Source: Plantago elongata | Taxonomy: Eukaryota; Streptophyta; Magnoliopsida; Lamiales; Plantaginaceae | Length of the DNA stretch: 64,000 bases | Reading direction: 5' to 3' | Assembly: GCA_036897095.1 (NCBI GenBank) | Contig: JAYMSP010000004.1 | Location: 87,079-151,078 of the forward strand | Shown here: one piece after another, positions 1 to 12,704 of the stretch | Position numbering within the stretch: the stretch's first letter is position 1 | Layout of the letters: the number at the start of each line of letters is the position of its first letter | Translations under genes and position numbers: made by a program | Notes under the pieces: generated by a model | Database searches by the model: none | The model's input: only the letters and a program-made list of their open reading frames with translations | What the model was told of the DNA's origin: nothing

Positions 1-938
1 AGTTGATGATTGGGATCTTTGGCTTCACTTTTGTCATCTTCTTGGAATACAACTACTACTACTTTAATTTATTTTGTATTCACATATAAAGCCAAAAAGT
101 AGCCAAAACCAATCAAACTATTCCAAATTGTCGCAACAATTGGTCCCATTCATTCATGTTTTAGTCTCTTGACTTGATAGCTTTAGTTTATAACTTTATC
201 TTTTCATTTTTCCCCTTTTCTCTCACAAAATTTATTTCAAGTAAACAATGAAGCACAACTTATCAACAATACACAGCAAAAGATCTAGCATTGAGTTCAA
301 AGCCTGCAGATTCTAGCATTGTATAACAGACAATTTAAAAGAACTTTGCAATCCCAAATTCACTACACTTTCAGAATAACATGGTTCTTGCCTTAGTAAT
401 TCGCCACATGAATCAATAATCATTACATTTTTTCAAGTACTGGTATGTTTACTTTTATAGCTGTACAATATAGTAAAAGTCTAAAAGAAATTAAGATAAT
501 GTGCATACATCTTCCGAGAATTTTATCCACTATATCTTACAGCTAGTTTGAAGGTTTAAAGCGGAGAAAGTAACACATGAATTAGCAAACTGTAACTAGA
601 AGAATACTCCTATATAATGAAATCACATCAATACTATAGTACTATTGTCATCAGAAACTCAAGTAGGCTAGTTACTTCCGTGCAACTAAAGCCTTCAAAC
701 TTTAGTTCCAACAAGGAAATCTGGTCTAAAATCGGAACCAACAAGCATACTTAGCGTATGATTTGGTTCCATAGAAATGCCGGTAAGCAGTACCCATTGT
801 GAATGTGTGGTAACTCTTGGTAGAAAGGGAGTAGAACAAAATATTGCCATCAACAAGCCTAGGGAGATATATTTTGTTGCCCGTTCCTCTTTCAGTAGCC
901 CTTATGCAGAAGGATGATGAACGACTTATGAACGCCTT
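1..938. other. Intergenic, no gene seen
   Basis: AT-rich sequence at the window edge. It lies downstream of the minus-strand F-box/DUF295 locus and probably includes its 3'UTR. I see no coding frame, RNA gene or clear repeat in it. Confidence 0.5.
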
Positions 939-1760
939 TCAATTCCCCAAACCCCTGAGCATTTCCCATGCCTTCTTCGAAATGTTCCACTGACAAATGT
1001 ATATTGAGCATCCATCCAGGGCAACAAAAACTGCAATTAGCTTACCATGACTTTCAAACAAGTATTGCTGTCCCAACCATCCCATGAGCATGGAAATTGA
1101 TCTAGGCGCTTCATAGACACGAAATTTATTGGCATTGTTTTTCTTGGGATCATAAATGAGGAGGTTCGCATATACACCTAGAAAATAGTATAACCCTTTG
1201 TAGACGACAGCATTACAAAACGTGAAATAGAAGGAGGCTTCAGAGTCTTCATGCATAGTAATTTCTTCACAAGTCCATATCTCATCTCCATAGTTCATAT
1301 GACATATACAATCACTGTGGTTCCACTTCTTTGCAGCTACAACAACCAGACAATCCGATGAAGTTGGTGGTGCAGAGAAATACAATGAGTAATAGTATTC
1401 AACATCATAACATTCTGGAAGTGTTACTTTTGTTTTTGTAAAGGGGTTATAGAAAAACAATACGTTCGAAAAATGAGTCATGAGTAACCATTCATCCAGC
1501 ACAGCTCTTACTTCTGCTCCTTCTATATTCGGGAGATCAATACAGTGAAACTTTTCACAAATTGGATCAAAAACTTTGTCGGGTGAGAGCCTTAAATATG
1601 GAGAGGAACGGCCTGATGAATTTATAAGTGGATGTCCAAACTGTTGATCGATAGGAGAAGATATTGAATTCCATGATTTACACACTGAGTGAAACACAAC
1701 CGTATCTCCAGCAATGGCATGTGCTAATATCTCATGCAAGAGTTCATTTGGAAGATCTGT
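939..1760 (-). CDS. F-box plus DUF295 beta-propeller protein, 5' end disrupted
   Basis: The frame opens with a recognisable F-box (DLPNELLHEILAHAIAGD, then SVCKSW). About 240 residues follow that resemble the DUF295/KIB1-4 domain of F-box/kelch-repeat proteins of the At1g57790 type. Such proteins are thought to be substrate receptors of SCF ubiquitin ligases, with the F-box binding SKP1. No usable start is visible: an in-frame TGA at 1761-1763 lies immediately before the F-box. The same frame is open again upstream to an ATG near 1849, and a different frame across about 1752-1800 encodes a basic stretch that also runs into the F-box. This fits one or two small indels just upstream of the F-box. 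An AG at 1757-1758 could serve as a splice acceptor if an unseen upstream exon supplies one extra base. It is either the last exon of a spliced gene or a recently broken copy. The neighbouring DUF295 frame at 2160-3038 is on the same strand and may belong to the same gene. Confidence 0.6.
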   Translation of the reverse strand, partial: TDLPNELLHEILAHAIAGDTVVFHSVCKSWNSISSPIDQQFGHPLINSSGRSSPYLRLSPDKVFDPICEKFHCIDLPNIEGAEVRAVLDEWLLMTHFSNVLFFYNPFTKTKVTLPECYDVEYYYSLYFSAPPTSSDCLVVVAAKKWNHSDCICHMNYGDEIWTCEEITMHEDSEASFYFTFCNAVVYKGLYYFLGVYANLLIYDPKKNNANKFRVYEAPRSISMLMGWLGQQYLFESHGKLIAVFVALDGCSIYICQWNISKKAWEMLRGLGN

Positions 1761-2060
1761 TCACAGCCTCTCTCTTACTACCATTATTGAACCCGTTGGC
1801 CCCGTTTCATCTTTCTTCTGGATATTTTTCTGCAGGATGGAGAGCATCATGTTTGATAAGATCATAATTAAGACGAATTATCAGTAAATAGATGCTATGT
1901 TATAATTTCCCAGCAAGTCTTTCATAACTAACATACCAGATGAATAGGCATAAACTAGTAAGCTTAAAAACATTTTAGATAAACATAAACACAGTAAAAC
2001 TTTAAATTTGAATATGCAAAATAGAACTTCACGGCATTGTGGAAAAGAAAGAAATAATAC

Positions 2061-3038
2061 CTGTTGAATGTGCAAGTCTGAGCTTCGAATTGTCTCTCTT
2101 CCTCGTAGCACATGGAAGTTCGATCTATTTGAAGAGGCTTCAAATAAATAATTCATGCCTTAAAAAAAAATGGCTGTAATTTGAGGATAGGACATGGAAA
2201 TGCTTTTATCTTTCAATTCATACTTGAAGAGTTGTCTTCGACGATATTCTACCCAATAAACTGCATTGCTTACCAAACCAAGAGCCGAAGCTGGAAATGA
2301 AAAGGCTTTGCTTGTATTCGAATCGCAAAATATCACTCTATCTCCCAAGTCTTCTAGTTTCACCCATCTTTTATGGATGAAGTCAGCTGTATATATTTGT
2401 ACATCAAACACCTCCAGGTGGAAAGCTGTAAACTTAATGAACAAGAGCTCACCACCTGATTCAACAAGATAAAAATTTGCATAAAAAACGTTCAAGCCAG
2501 CAATATGTGATTCGCCACAAACAACTTGCTCATGATGAAGGTCAGGATTCGAAATCTCAGAGGTCACTAAACTGTAATCATTGTTTGTCAGTGAAAGAAC
2601 TTTTCCCTTAAAGTTTATAGCCCTCAAGATAGAGAAATCCAGTTCTTCGTGGATATATTCACGATTGCTAATATGGCAAGACCAGAAGCTGTTAGTTGCT
2701 AGTTCAAAAAAGATAATTCGACAGCTGCTATCCATTTTTGATGATGAAAGAACACAGTAAGGCTCATAATTGTGACGAAGGGGCACCTGAGGAAGTTGCA
2801 CTTTCTCCATAGTCAAGATGTTTAAAATCGAGTGATCATCCGTGAGCTTGTCCTTGAGAACTAACCATCCTCCGTGACAACATATAACCTCCTTATTCTG
2901 CAACTCAGGAACAGAGCTGGTGTAATACCGAGACTCTGTCAGGCTATAAAACTTATGGCTCTCGCCATTCTCTCCATCATGAAATACGAGCCAATTGTAT
3001 GGTTCGCGTGGCAATGGAGGATGAGAGACTGCAAGATC
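2061..3038 (-). CDS. DUF295-domain exon lacking an F-box (partial or degraded)
   Basis: About 290 codons run open from a candidate splice acceptor (AG just above 3038) to a TAA at 2160-2162. The protein has DUF295 features: an early LPREPYNWLVF segment, a CCHGGWLVL segment near residue 45, and a C-terminal FSFPASALGL...YWVEYRRRQLFKYEL stretch. No ATG or F-box lies in frame upstream. From 3050 the DNA becomes a degenerate CCCGAATT-rich repeat, so the 5' end looks lost or replaced. After the TAA the same frame stays open to 1881 and passes a good donor (CAACAG|GTATT at about 2061/2060). The stop sits next to a run of T, a common place for indels. The exon may once have been spliced to the F-box frame at 939-1760, giving a DUF295 - F-box - DUF295 order. 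That order is an inference. It could also be a separate pseudogene. Confidence 0.5.
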
Positions 3039-3049
3039 CTGCTTTCCTA

Positions 3050-3660
3050 CCCAAATTCAAATGTTGACCCGGTTTGAACCTAACCCGAATTTCGACCCAA
3101 ATTCGAATTTTGGCCCGATATGGACCCAACCCGGTTATGGTCCAAATTTTATATTTTTCGAAATAAAATGCATCACTTAATACTAATGTCTTGCATATTA
3201 CAAACCCGGTTGCAATAAACTAAATGTAAATGGTTCAAGCCCTATCATAGTCTAAAACATCAAGCTATCAAAGACCACTTAGACTACAGAAAATGTGTTA
3301 ATTCACGCATTAGTTAGGTCAACATTAATTGTTCATTTAATTTTGACTGATGCAGTATTCAAATTGGTCAAATAAAAATTATAATTAAAAAAATTATAAT
3401 TTTAACGACCCCGTCAATTTTAACTGACGGAGTACACAAATTAGATAAGTGAAATATATAAGATATCAAAATTGAACAGTCACAAAATAAGATATGTTTT
3501 TTGATAATGACATAAGGTAACTTATTTAGATGTTTCTCCACTATTAAAGACCCAGTAATAATGGGTTTTACCCGAACCCATATAGTTTGCCTGAAGGGTC
3601 CCGGTATAGCTAGCTATCCGAATCTGAACAGACCGGTATTTGTATTGCCCTGCAAGTTAA
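3050..3660. other. Degenerate CCCGAATT-rich intergenic stretch
   Basis: Short imperfect units of the type ACCCGAATTTCGACCC occur at 3061-3140. Related CCCGAACCC/CCGAATC words recur at 3569-3630. The stretch separates the truncated DUF295 frame from the proteasome gene promoter. The two clusters may be ends of an unidentified insertion, but I could not align convincing terminal inverted repeats. Confidence 0.3.
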
Positions 3661-3950
3661 CTGCCTTTCTTGTTGCAAAAAAGGACATTGGTAGTGATCT
3701 TGCTTATTCATTTTCCTTCTTCTCACCATTGGTCTCGAATCAACTGAATCACTCAGGTAAATTTATAGCATAAACTTTGTTGTAATCCAAACATCTTGCT
3801 TAGTGCTTAGAATTCTGCCGCATTATCGCATCAATTTAATGTATTGATCTTTTTCATATTTTTTTCCAGAATCTGAAGTTAAGAAGTTAAAGCAATTACA
3901 TTGTAGTTTAATTTTCATCCACGATATGGTGTGAAGGTAAAAAAAAAAAG

Positions 3951-6674
3951 ATGATGAAGATTGATTTTAGTGGGCTTCAACCCTTGGCCCCAAATAAGGA
4001 ACAATCAGACGAATTTTCGAACGAAATTGCCGCTGCTCCGGCATTTAAGCTGCCGGTTGCTATTGATGTGAGCTCAGTTTCATTATATTTGATTTTCTGC
4101 TGGAGTTGTTGAAATGTTGTTTTTTGGTGGTGCTGAAATGTTGATGCTTTTTGGTCGTTTTAGTTTGATGGATTTCAGAAAGCAGCGGTGCAGATGGTGA
4201 AGCCGGCAAAGGGGACGACGACTCTCGCGTTTATATTTAAAGATGGTGTCATGGTGGCTGTTGATTCCCGTGCCAGCATGGGAGGATATATATGTAAGGC
4301 TTTGTTACCCAACTGAGTGTGTGTTCTTGCCATGTGAATGTGAGAGTGATGATAGTTTCCGGGAACCTGTGTTTTCAGTTTAGGTTCTTATCATAATCAG
4401 TGGAAAGGAAAGGGTTCGTTTGATTATCCACTTTTGAGTATTGAAGCAGATAATATAAGATTATGTGTGGAATTTTATGTTTATTTGTTAAGCTGGTGTT
4501 TGCTATTTATCTTTCTGATAATTCACATGTTCTGCTAAGTATTAGGAGGATTATGCTTGTACACTTCACCTGTATGCTGATGCTGTGGCACGCGTTATAT
4601 TGATTCAATTTTGTTTTATATTTCCATTCCAGATCACTATGTTGCTAATTTACTTTCATTTATTTTATAAATTCTTCTCATTACCCTGAATGTATTTAAT
4701 AGAAACTTCTTAGTTCTCCTTTTATGTCGCTTGTGTTTCCAATTTGGGATGTGTTTATCATAACTATGCTATCTTTGCAGCTTCCCAGTCCGTCAAGAAA
4801 ATTATTGAAATCAATCCTTACATGTTGGGAACAATGGCTGGAGGAGCAGCTGACTGCCAGTTCTGGCATAGAAATCTGGGGATTAAGGTACTTCAATTTC
4901 ATCTACTCTTTGCTGATGTTTTATTTTGAAGGTGGTTGATGTGAATGCAGTAAATTCGTATATGTAAATATGTGATAAGTTATGTAATGGCCTACTGTGG
5001 AAGTCTCATAAAAAACCTGATTTTCCTATACAATGGGAAAGACCACATTACATTAACTACATTAGCGTGAATTATGTGAGTATGCCAATCACTTATGTAG
5101 GAAGAGTAGGAGGAATGTGGCCTTTCCTCATATTAAGGAGAATATGGCTTTTCCAAGAATTCCACTTGGTTTGGATGATTTAACTCAAATTACAAGCTGA
5201 TAGAATTCGATATTTAAGATTACTGGAGGAAATTAAAGGTGGGAAACCTTGCAAATAAGTGGGCGCTGTATTGGAGATTTGAACTGAACAAACTGTATAA
5301 AATCCTCTGATTATGAAATATTATTGAGTGCCAACACAATCCATTGTGGGTGAAGCGGCCATTTTCAAAATTGAAGAACATGGATGAGTGATGGTGACAG
5401 GGGTTAATAAAGCATGTAATTGCAGGAAGATCAACGTAAGAATTATTAAGCTAATAAAATTTTGGTTATTTTATCTAAGAGTCATCTTTACCTACCGTTA
5501 GCATCCCTTTTTCAGGGGTTGTTACATCGTATGGTTTAACTATAGATCTCCACAGCTATAAACACCTGTTATTCTTGTTGCTACTGCAAATTCCTATATT
5601 TGAGTCTACTAATGAACAACATGACCTTCATTGAGGACAAATTGAACCTGATTTAAGCCTGCGGTTTGGATGAACCATCAACTTGCCTGTTTGAAACACC
5701 GGTACCACCTTCCTTCATTGAGTCACTTTATGTACTTCTTGCTGTTCTGTTTTATGGTTTAGTGGCAAAGATTCTGTGATTTAAATTACAAATAAATGGT
5801 TATCTTCCATTTTTCAGTGCCGCTTACATGAATTGGTGAACAAAAGAAGAATTTCAGTTGCTGGAGCCTCAAAGATGTTGTCAAATATTCTGTATTCTTA
5901 CCGAGGAATGGGTTTGTCAGTTGGAACCATGATAGCTGGCTGGGATGAGCAGGTATTCGTTGATGACCCGTTGCTTGTCACAATTTGGATGTATATATAA
6001 TTTTGTTAGTTGAACTAAACTCCTTTCCTTTGTTGGTTTAGGGTCCTGGCCTTTATTATGTGGATAGTGAAGGAGGACGGCTTAAAGGCAAGAGATTTTC
6101 AGTAGGGTCGGGTTCCCCATATGCATATGGTGTTTTGGACAGTGGGTATGTTCTAGAATTGTTTAGTCAGGTTTCAGTCACTGCCTAATCTGATATTTTG
6201 TAAATCTTCCATGACAGCATCCATATATCCATTTATGGTGACGTTTGTTTAAAATTCCTTTGCTGTTCTGTCTATACTCTATATTAATGCTTCATGTGCT
6301 ATAATTGTGTAGATACTGCTTCGACTTATCAGTTGAGGAAGCTGCAGAGCTGGCCAGACGAGCAATTTATCATGCAACATTCCGTGATGGCGCTAGTGGT
6401 GGTGTTGCTAGCGGTAATGAACTTTATCTCATGAAACTTGAAATACTATGATAGTCCAGCCATGTATTCTGCCATAATACCCAGTGCTATCCTTTTTGTT
6501 TCGTCATTCCAGCCTCATGAACTTAAACCAATCTTCTTATTTTCAGTATACCACGTTGGTCCAAATGGATGGGAAAAACTCTCAGGTGATGACGTTGGAG
6601 AGCTCCACTATAAGTACTATCCCGTTGAACCCACTCCTGTGGAACATGAGATGGCTGAAATACCTATTGCTTGA
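3951..6674 (+). CDS. PBE1: 20S proteasome subunit beta type-5
   Basis: This is the chymotrypsin-like catalytic subunit of the 20S core. Seven exons fit by phase: 3951-4067, 4164-4293, 4781-4887, 5818-5952, 6042-6145, 6313-6413 and 6547-6674, giving 273 residues. The plant PBE1/PBE2 proteins are about 274. A propeptide ends in ...AKG before Thr57, which becomes mature Thr1. Asp73, Arg75 and Lys89 correspond to the catalytic Asp17, Arg19 and Lys33, and Met101 corresponds to S1-pocket Met45. Other family landmarks are [30 protein letters not shown] and [13 protein letters not shown]. All catalytic residues are present, so it looks functional. The start is the first of two adjacent ATGs after a purine run. 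A 5'UTR intron is plausible, with donor at 3757 and acceptor ending at 3869. The gene is transcribed away from the F-box locus and towards the HVA22 gene. Confidence 0.96.
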
Positions 6675-7554
6675 GGAAGGAGGCAAGAAGTAGACAATAT
6701 TAAGTGTCATTGGCATGTAGCAACATTTGTTGTGTAATGGTATATTCTAAAAGAATTTGCATGTTAATGACATTTTCTGTTGTTATAAATTAAACAAAAT
6801 TCCTTGGTAATCATTTTTATCATGACAATCTAGCTTACATTCTACGAAGGAGATACTTCTCTACCTGGCAGGGATCAGGAAACATTCAGTTCTGCATTTG
6901 AGTTGTTTTCGGTTTTCTAGCAGCTATCAATTAGCCACAGTCAAACTGTCAGTTTTATCATGATTTTTTTTTTGGGGTGATTTTCACTCGCAGCCTTTAT
7001 GCTTTTAAAGACCAGTGATACACAAAGTTTAGACTTTAGAATGATACTATCCAGCACCACCTAGTACCCATAAGGGTTTCTGATGTACAAATATCTTCCG
7101 TAAGATTTTCGCCTTTTGGAGTTTTATCTGCATAAAATTGGTATGTTGTTCTGATTTTATATCTACATATAGCATTCTGCACCGAGTAGGAATGGATTAT
7201 CAGTTGGGAGAGAAGGATTCGTAAGCGATTTTTTGTTGATTTGGTACTCAACTAAGAAGGAGGTGAACCTTGACATGAGTGAATCATAAGAAACCATCAA
7301 GAAACATACAGTAGTTGTCTAGCTGAAATGAAAGCCAATACACCAAAGTTGCAGAAAATCCTAGTTTTACATAGATCCTGGATACAGAGTCTACAGACAG
7401 ATTACTAAAAGGTTGAGAACTAATTCATCAACTATTTCAATATTCATAATCATCATGGAACACTGTGTAGGTGTTTCTCCTTGCTCTTGATTCTCTATCA
7501 GCCTACATCAAAGAGAACAATACTTCAAACAAACCTTCACAATCATATGCTTAT

Positions 7555-8342
7555 TTAATCGAATAATTGATCGGCGAAATGACTTACTCTAGCTATGATT
7601 CTTTCAAAAGCTTCTGGACCATTCTCTTCTATATATTTCTCTGCTGCAGTTAGGACATCATCAGGTTTACTAAAGATATCTTTTTTCAGAGGAACATACC
7701 ATATTTTGACAGTCGGGTTTTTGTAGAACGGTCTGATGAAGTGCTCGTAAACATATGCCGCTCCATTGAAGTAAGGCAGAACCAACCAGCATACAGCGAT
7801 TAGCTTTGCGTATGACCAAATCGGAAACCTGATTAACATCAAAGCATCAACTGTGTGAAGTTTTTCAATAGCATGAAGTTTAGCAGCAAAAAGGCTTTAT
7901 TATAGTTACCATTCGAGTACTGTGGCAAATGTAAGTTCAAACAAGGTAATTAGAGAGTAAAGAACCCAGTATGTTAGCCATTGCTCATCATCATCACGGG
8001 ATTTAGTCTCTATTGCCTTGATGGAACAATATCTGTCAACAAGAACTCAGATACATATGATTAAAAAGTCTGATAATCGACTAAAAACACATGTCGTAAT
8101 GACTTTCCTTAACATTTGATTACTTACAGAGGATAAACCAGAGAAATCAGTGGCCTGCAAATTAGACAAAAAAAAAAAAAAATTAGTGTTACAACTTACA
8201 ACACAAAAATGCCTAACATACATATTGAAGTTCACACGATTATCGCTACGGAGGTCTAAAATTTGTTGAAAACTGATGCTTACATGGCAATAACATCAAT
8301 GTTCTTTGCTACCACAGTGAAAATGTTATCCCCAGAGCCCAT
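7555..8342 (-). CDS. HVA22-like protein (TB2/DP1/HVA22 family)
   Basis: Four exons on the minus strand: 8284-8342, 8128-8154 (only 27 nt), 7910-8032 and 7555-7828, giving 160 residues. The protein starts MGSGDNIFTVVAKNIDVIAM. It then shows the family core: PLISLVYPLYCSIKAIE, DDDEQWLTYWVLYSL, WFPIWSYAKL, and VLPYFNGAAYVYEHF. Two or three hydrophobic segments (residues about 15-30, 45-75 and 80-105) fit a reticulon-like ER membrane hairpin. HVA22 proteins are REEP/Yop1 relatives that shape ER tubules, and several are ABA- and stress-induced in plants. By memory the closest Arabidopsis relative is HVA22A, which has the same KPDDVLTAAEKYI C-terminal segment. An ACGTG core lies at 8411-8415 in the upstream region, consistent with ABA control but not proof of it. 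Confidence 0.95.
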
Positions 8343-8410
8343 CTTGAGTTTCTTGATGAGTATTTTACTTCAAATGAGTGAGTGACTTGGTGAAAATGGA
8401 ATTAGAACTA

Positions 8411-8418
8411 ACGTGTGC
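8411..8418. promoter_or_regulatory. ABRE-like ACGTG core upstream of the HVA22 gene
   Basis: The motif ACGTGTGC lies about 70 bp upstream of the HVA22-like start codon. An ACGTG core is the minimal ABA-response element, and founding HVA22 promoters are known for such elements. A single 5-bp core occurs often by chance, so this is only suggestive. Confidence 0.3.
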
Positions 8419-9062
8419 ACTATATGACAGTGAAAAAATGGAAAGTGGTTATAATCACTTAGATAAGTGTGATGATTTGTGCATGTTTCCTGGCAAAAAG
8501 TTAAAAACCGTGTGAAAAGTTAAGTTTGAAAGTTAACACGAAAAGCTGATACAGAGAAGAAAACAGGGGAGCCAAGAATCTTATGCTTCGCCAAGAAAGA
8601 GGCACCGAAATGTTGACTAAAGATGCAAAATTGCAATAATAGTTGCAGCTTAAACAGTACTCGTACTCGTTCAGTTCATCCATGTGTCTGTGTAATAATA
8701 ACAACGAAACTCGAATTAAGTTATCTTAATTTGAATATAATTTTTGTAGTTAATTCGAATTGAGATAAGTTGCTTGTGTTTAAATATTAATGGTCATAAA
8801 GTTGTTCTTTTGGAGCAGTGTAAAACTTTTATTCAAAAGTAAAACCAATTGAGTGGAGAGTTTAGTTGGGCACCTATTGCAATTATGAACCTAACTATAA
8901 TCTTAGACAGAGAAAAACAAATGTATCTTTTCTCCAATAACATACTAAGCTATAAGGCAAAACAATTGCCATAAATCGAAACTTGGTTAATACCCAATAA
9001 TATTAAAAAATACATGTATTCCGGACATAAGTTTTACATCGGTTATTCTGATACAAAATATA

Positions 9063-9652
9063 GGCTCTGTTTACCATTAACTTTTCAGTTCTATAATTTT
9101 TTTCAATAAAAACACGTTACATAAACGCACAACTTTTCAAACCAGCTAGCTTTTAACTTTTCAAACAAGTTAGCTGATTTGAGTGTGTGTTTGCAAATGC
9201 TTGTATAAGTGATTTTTCATCTGCTTCTACTAAAAGTAGATTAAAGTTAATTTTACGCAAAAGTTATTAGTGTTTGATATATAATATAAAAAACAGCTTA
9301 ACTTTGTAAAAACAGAAGTGGTAGAGTTTGTAAAAATTAACTTAATTAGTTGTTTTTAACTTGAAAAAAGTTCCTACTCACTTAAAACAGTTAGAAGCAA
9401 CTATTGGATTGCTTCTCTACTTTTGACGGTTACATGTTTTTTTCCATAAATGTTGTAGCAGAAGTCGTAATTTAAATTTTAAAACACCAAAAAACTACTT
9501 TTACTACTTCAAAATCACAAAAGTACTTTTTTTAAGCATTTGCAAACACAACCTGAGAAGCTAACCAAATTTTAGTTTGTTGAAAAAAAAAGCTACCTAA
9601 TCAGCTATGAGCTACCTTTTCAGCTAATTTTGTTAAATAGACGAATAACCCT
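9063..9652. mobile_element. Nested MITEs (hAT-like outer element)
   Basis: The outer element starts GGCTCTGTTTACC and ends TTAAATAGACG. Its arms carry matching AACTTTTCAG/AGCTAATTTTGTT words in inverted orientation. A second inverted-repeat element (9185-9551) is inserted inside. It begins GTGTTTGCAAATGCTT and ends AAGCATTTGCAAACAC, with arms that pair for about 60 bp. No coding capacity is present. A shorter relative of the outer element lies at 19864-20034, and a relative of the inner one at 45303-45915. Confidence 0.6.
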
Positions 9653-9909
9653 CGAACTTACAAAATAGAGTAATCAAACCTAAAATATATAAATCACGAA
9701 TTTCAAACCTGAAGCATATATCCTGCTTAACGACAGACTCTTAAATTGCAGACATGCCTCGTACAATTAAAAACTTTTTTTAGAGTTCCACGGAAAACGA
9801 TTTAACTGCATAATTCTTAATATATAATAATACATAATTTATACATAAAAATCATAATTTACTCTCGACCCATATAATTAGTATATAATATTTACATAAA
9901 TTTAAAAAT

Positions 9910-12704
9910 TTAGCAGTTTTTATACCGGACAATTGTTGTTGCCTTTATTTCAATTTCAATGATACAAGAACCATTGACAATAAAACCATTTTTTAAGTCC
10001 TTCACACGAGCTATCTGAGTATCGGACTCCGTAAAATACCAATCCTTGAACAAACCTTTAGCTGCAATTACAAAATATTCAACACGAAGTTAATTGAAAG
10101 TTGAAATATCACAATATGACTCTATATGTACATCTGGTCCTTTTTCAGAAGATCAAAATAATTGCACTGTAATGATCTTGCAGCTAATATATATTCATTT
10201 TGGGGCCCTTTTTTATTTAATAAAGAAGATTGGATCCTGGATCTATGAATAAAGAGGATATGATTGGATCATCTATTTATTCATACGGATACTATTAACT
10301 ACCTACTCAATCTCGAAACAAATTTCATACATTCAATTTAGGTATGTTTCACTATAATATTTTGTTTCTATTTTTGATAATATTTTCAACTCATTTACAT
10401 TAGATGTGAATTTGTCTCCCAATATTTTACAATACACATAAAATTTCGTGTCTAAAATTATAAGGTCATTTGTTCTAAAACGGAGGAAGTACTTATGTAC
10501 TACTTCTAGTTATGTTAAATTGCACATGCTTAGAATAAATGCATATCCTACATACGATCACATACCTGTAGCGACGATATGATTATCATTCTTTTGATTT
10601 TTGATTCGGATTATGCATTCAGCTTCCATCCTACTACTAAATAGGCCTAAATCTGGAGATAGATTTATTATGGTGTAGGGAGGAGCGCTTGTCTTCATGT
10701 AAAACGTTGCATTCCTACAACACAAAATTTTCAAAAGTAGGAATATTAATAGATAGGGACATAGAAAGAATTATAGAATATAATGCGTACACACCATTGT
10801 ATGTTTCCGACACTAAAGCTTGTGGTATGTGCATTTTTTCCCTTAATGATTGAAATATTCCAAATGTGCTTGTATGGTGTAGTTGTCTTGAGTATTGTTT
10901 CATCAATTCCAGGGCTTGTCACAAAAACCTCTGCTCCAAATATGCACTTGTTATCGACTAGAAATCCATCGTCGATCAACTTTTTTTTTGAGATTAACTT
11001 CGGAAATCCCAAAGCACAAGAATTACTCTCAGATGCCGTGAATTGGAAATTGCGAACTGCATAGGATATTTTTATAATAGAATTGATTAGTGAGATCAAT
11101 ACTTTCTCATCCGTATCAATTTTAATTTTATGTGTTTTTACCTTTTTGAATTAATTATTGTAAACTATTATCTTGAAATTATTAAATTACAAAGGTAAAT
11201 AATTTAATAAAATTATATAATAAATATTTAAGATATGAGGTTGTATAATAATTGTATTTATTATTCTTTGAGGGTATATTGAAGATTAAATTTATAAATG
11301 TTCACCGAGAAAAAGTTACCACGGAAATATAAAATCGGATAAAGAGAGTAGAATATTTTTCTTTTCTAATATATGTATCGATCATACCTTGCTTACAAGT
11401 GTACTTCCTGGAGTTATGATTGTACATAAAAACTCCGAATGCGACATAAGTAGTATATGTTAAATATCGCATACGCGACTCAGTCATGAACAGGTAAACA
11501 GAAACATAATCGCCATCGTCTGTACACTCTTTACCATTGGGATAAATAATCATTTTCCTGATAAGTAGAAAATAAACCGACAAAATAAAGTATACATGTT
11601 TTTTATATACCCAACTACACAAAATATTATTATAACAAAAATTATTACGAGATATGATTTTTATCCAAAGATTGTCAATATTATTAATAAAATTACTCTT
11701 ATTATCAACCAAACGTCTATATTATTAATGAAACAAGTCTTATTGTAATATGATGAAAACTTTATTGTTAAAAACATTGGTGTTTCGGGTAATAACATCG
11801 ATAATTTTTTCAATAATATAGATCCGTCGATAAAAAAATTATTCTGAGACCATTTCTCAAAATACGTCATCATTTTACTCAGAATTTTATTTACTTTATA
11901 ACATAATAACATAGTATTTGTATAGGAGCAAGTCTTATAAGTGACGGTTTTTATGTTGAGACGAACCATGTTACCAATAAAAGTACCTATTTTATTAAGT
12001 AAATCATTCATATTCTCAACATTGAAATTTTTCAACATGGGTATTTTGCTTAATAACATAGTCCGTATCTATATAAAGACCGTCTCTCATGAGACTTTAT
12101 ATTTGTACAGTAGTATGCCTATAATTGAGTGTTTAGAATGAGATACGTACCATTTTTCTTTATCCACTTTGAATTCAGTAGATTCGTAACCAGTTTTCGG
12201 TACCTTGGAGAAAGATTGGAATTTTACCGTCAAGTGCGAAGGTGGAAACTTTGTTGTGAACTCCATAACTTCTCATAATTTCAAAAGGAAACAAGATCAT
12301 TATTCATTACAACTTTTTTTTTTTTTTGAAAAAGATCAACTAAATCTTAAACTGATTTTTTTCAGATATAATAATATAATTACAATATTCAATCGTATAA
12401 ATAATTATTATCAATTTAATAGTGCACTATAGAGAAATGAATCATTCATTTCGTAGAATCGAACCCGTAACATCTTGGGAATGAGGTGGATCATCTACAA
12501 ATGCTTTAATAATGTTAAATTGAAGTTATTTGGATACAATATTATTCTGTGATAAATTAGTAAACTGAAATACCATAATAAAGTAAGTATTATGTTTCCG
12601 ATTCTCTCTAACGTATAGTATAAATTTGTAAAATGAATGGAGATGAAGAGTGAATTGATACCTTCATAACTGTCATCAATATCTTGCAGAGTGCGAGTCG
12701 TCAT
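9910..12704 (-). CDS. Double MATH (TRAF-like) domain protein, copy A
   Basis: Six exons keep one continuous phase: 12662-12704, 12151-12268, 11388-11557, 10795-11056, 10566-10714 and 9910-10061, giving 297 residues. The product starts MTTRTLQDIDDSYE and carries two MATH/TRAF-like folds. The first (about 15-140) shows KFQSFSKVPKTGYESTEF, W..IIYPNG, DYVSVYL and FGVFMYN. It ends with the family signature LGFPKLI...GFLVDNKCIFGAEVFV. The second (about 160-290) shows HIWNISI, NATFYMKTS, ECIIRI, KDWYFTES and GFIVNGSCIIEIEI. This matches the plant 'TRAF-like family' of roughly 300-residue double-MATH proteins, relatives of the MATH part of UBP12/13 and RTM3. No BTB or protease domain is present. MATH domains bind peptides, and the target here is unknown. 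The frame is intact. It is paralogous to copy B at 19457-22361. Confidence 0.85.

Noticed and set aside
11302-12059. Long minus-strand frames between MATH copy A exons
   Set aside because: They include exon 3 but otherwise read through AT-rich intron sequence. The spliced model is supported by phase and by the parallel copy B.
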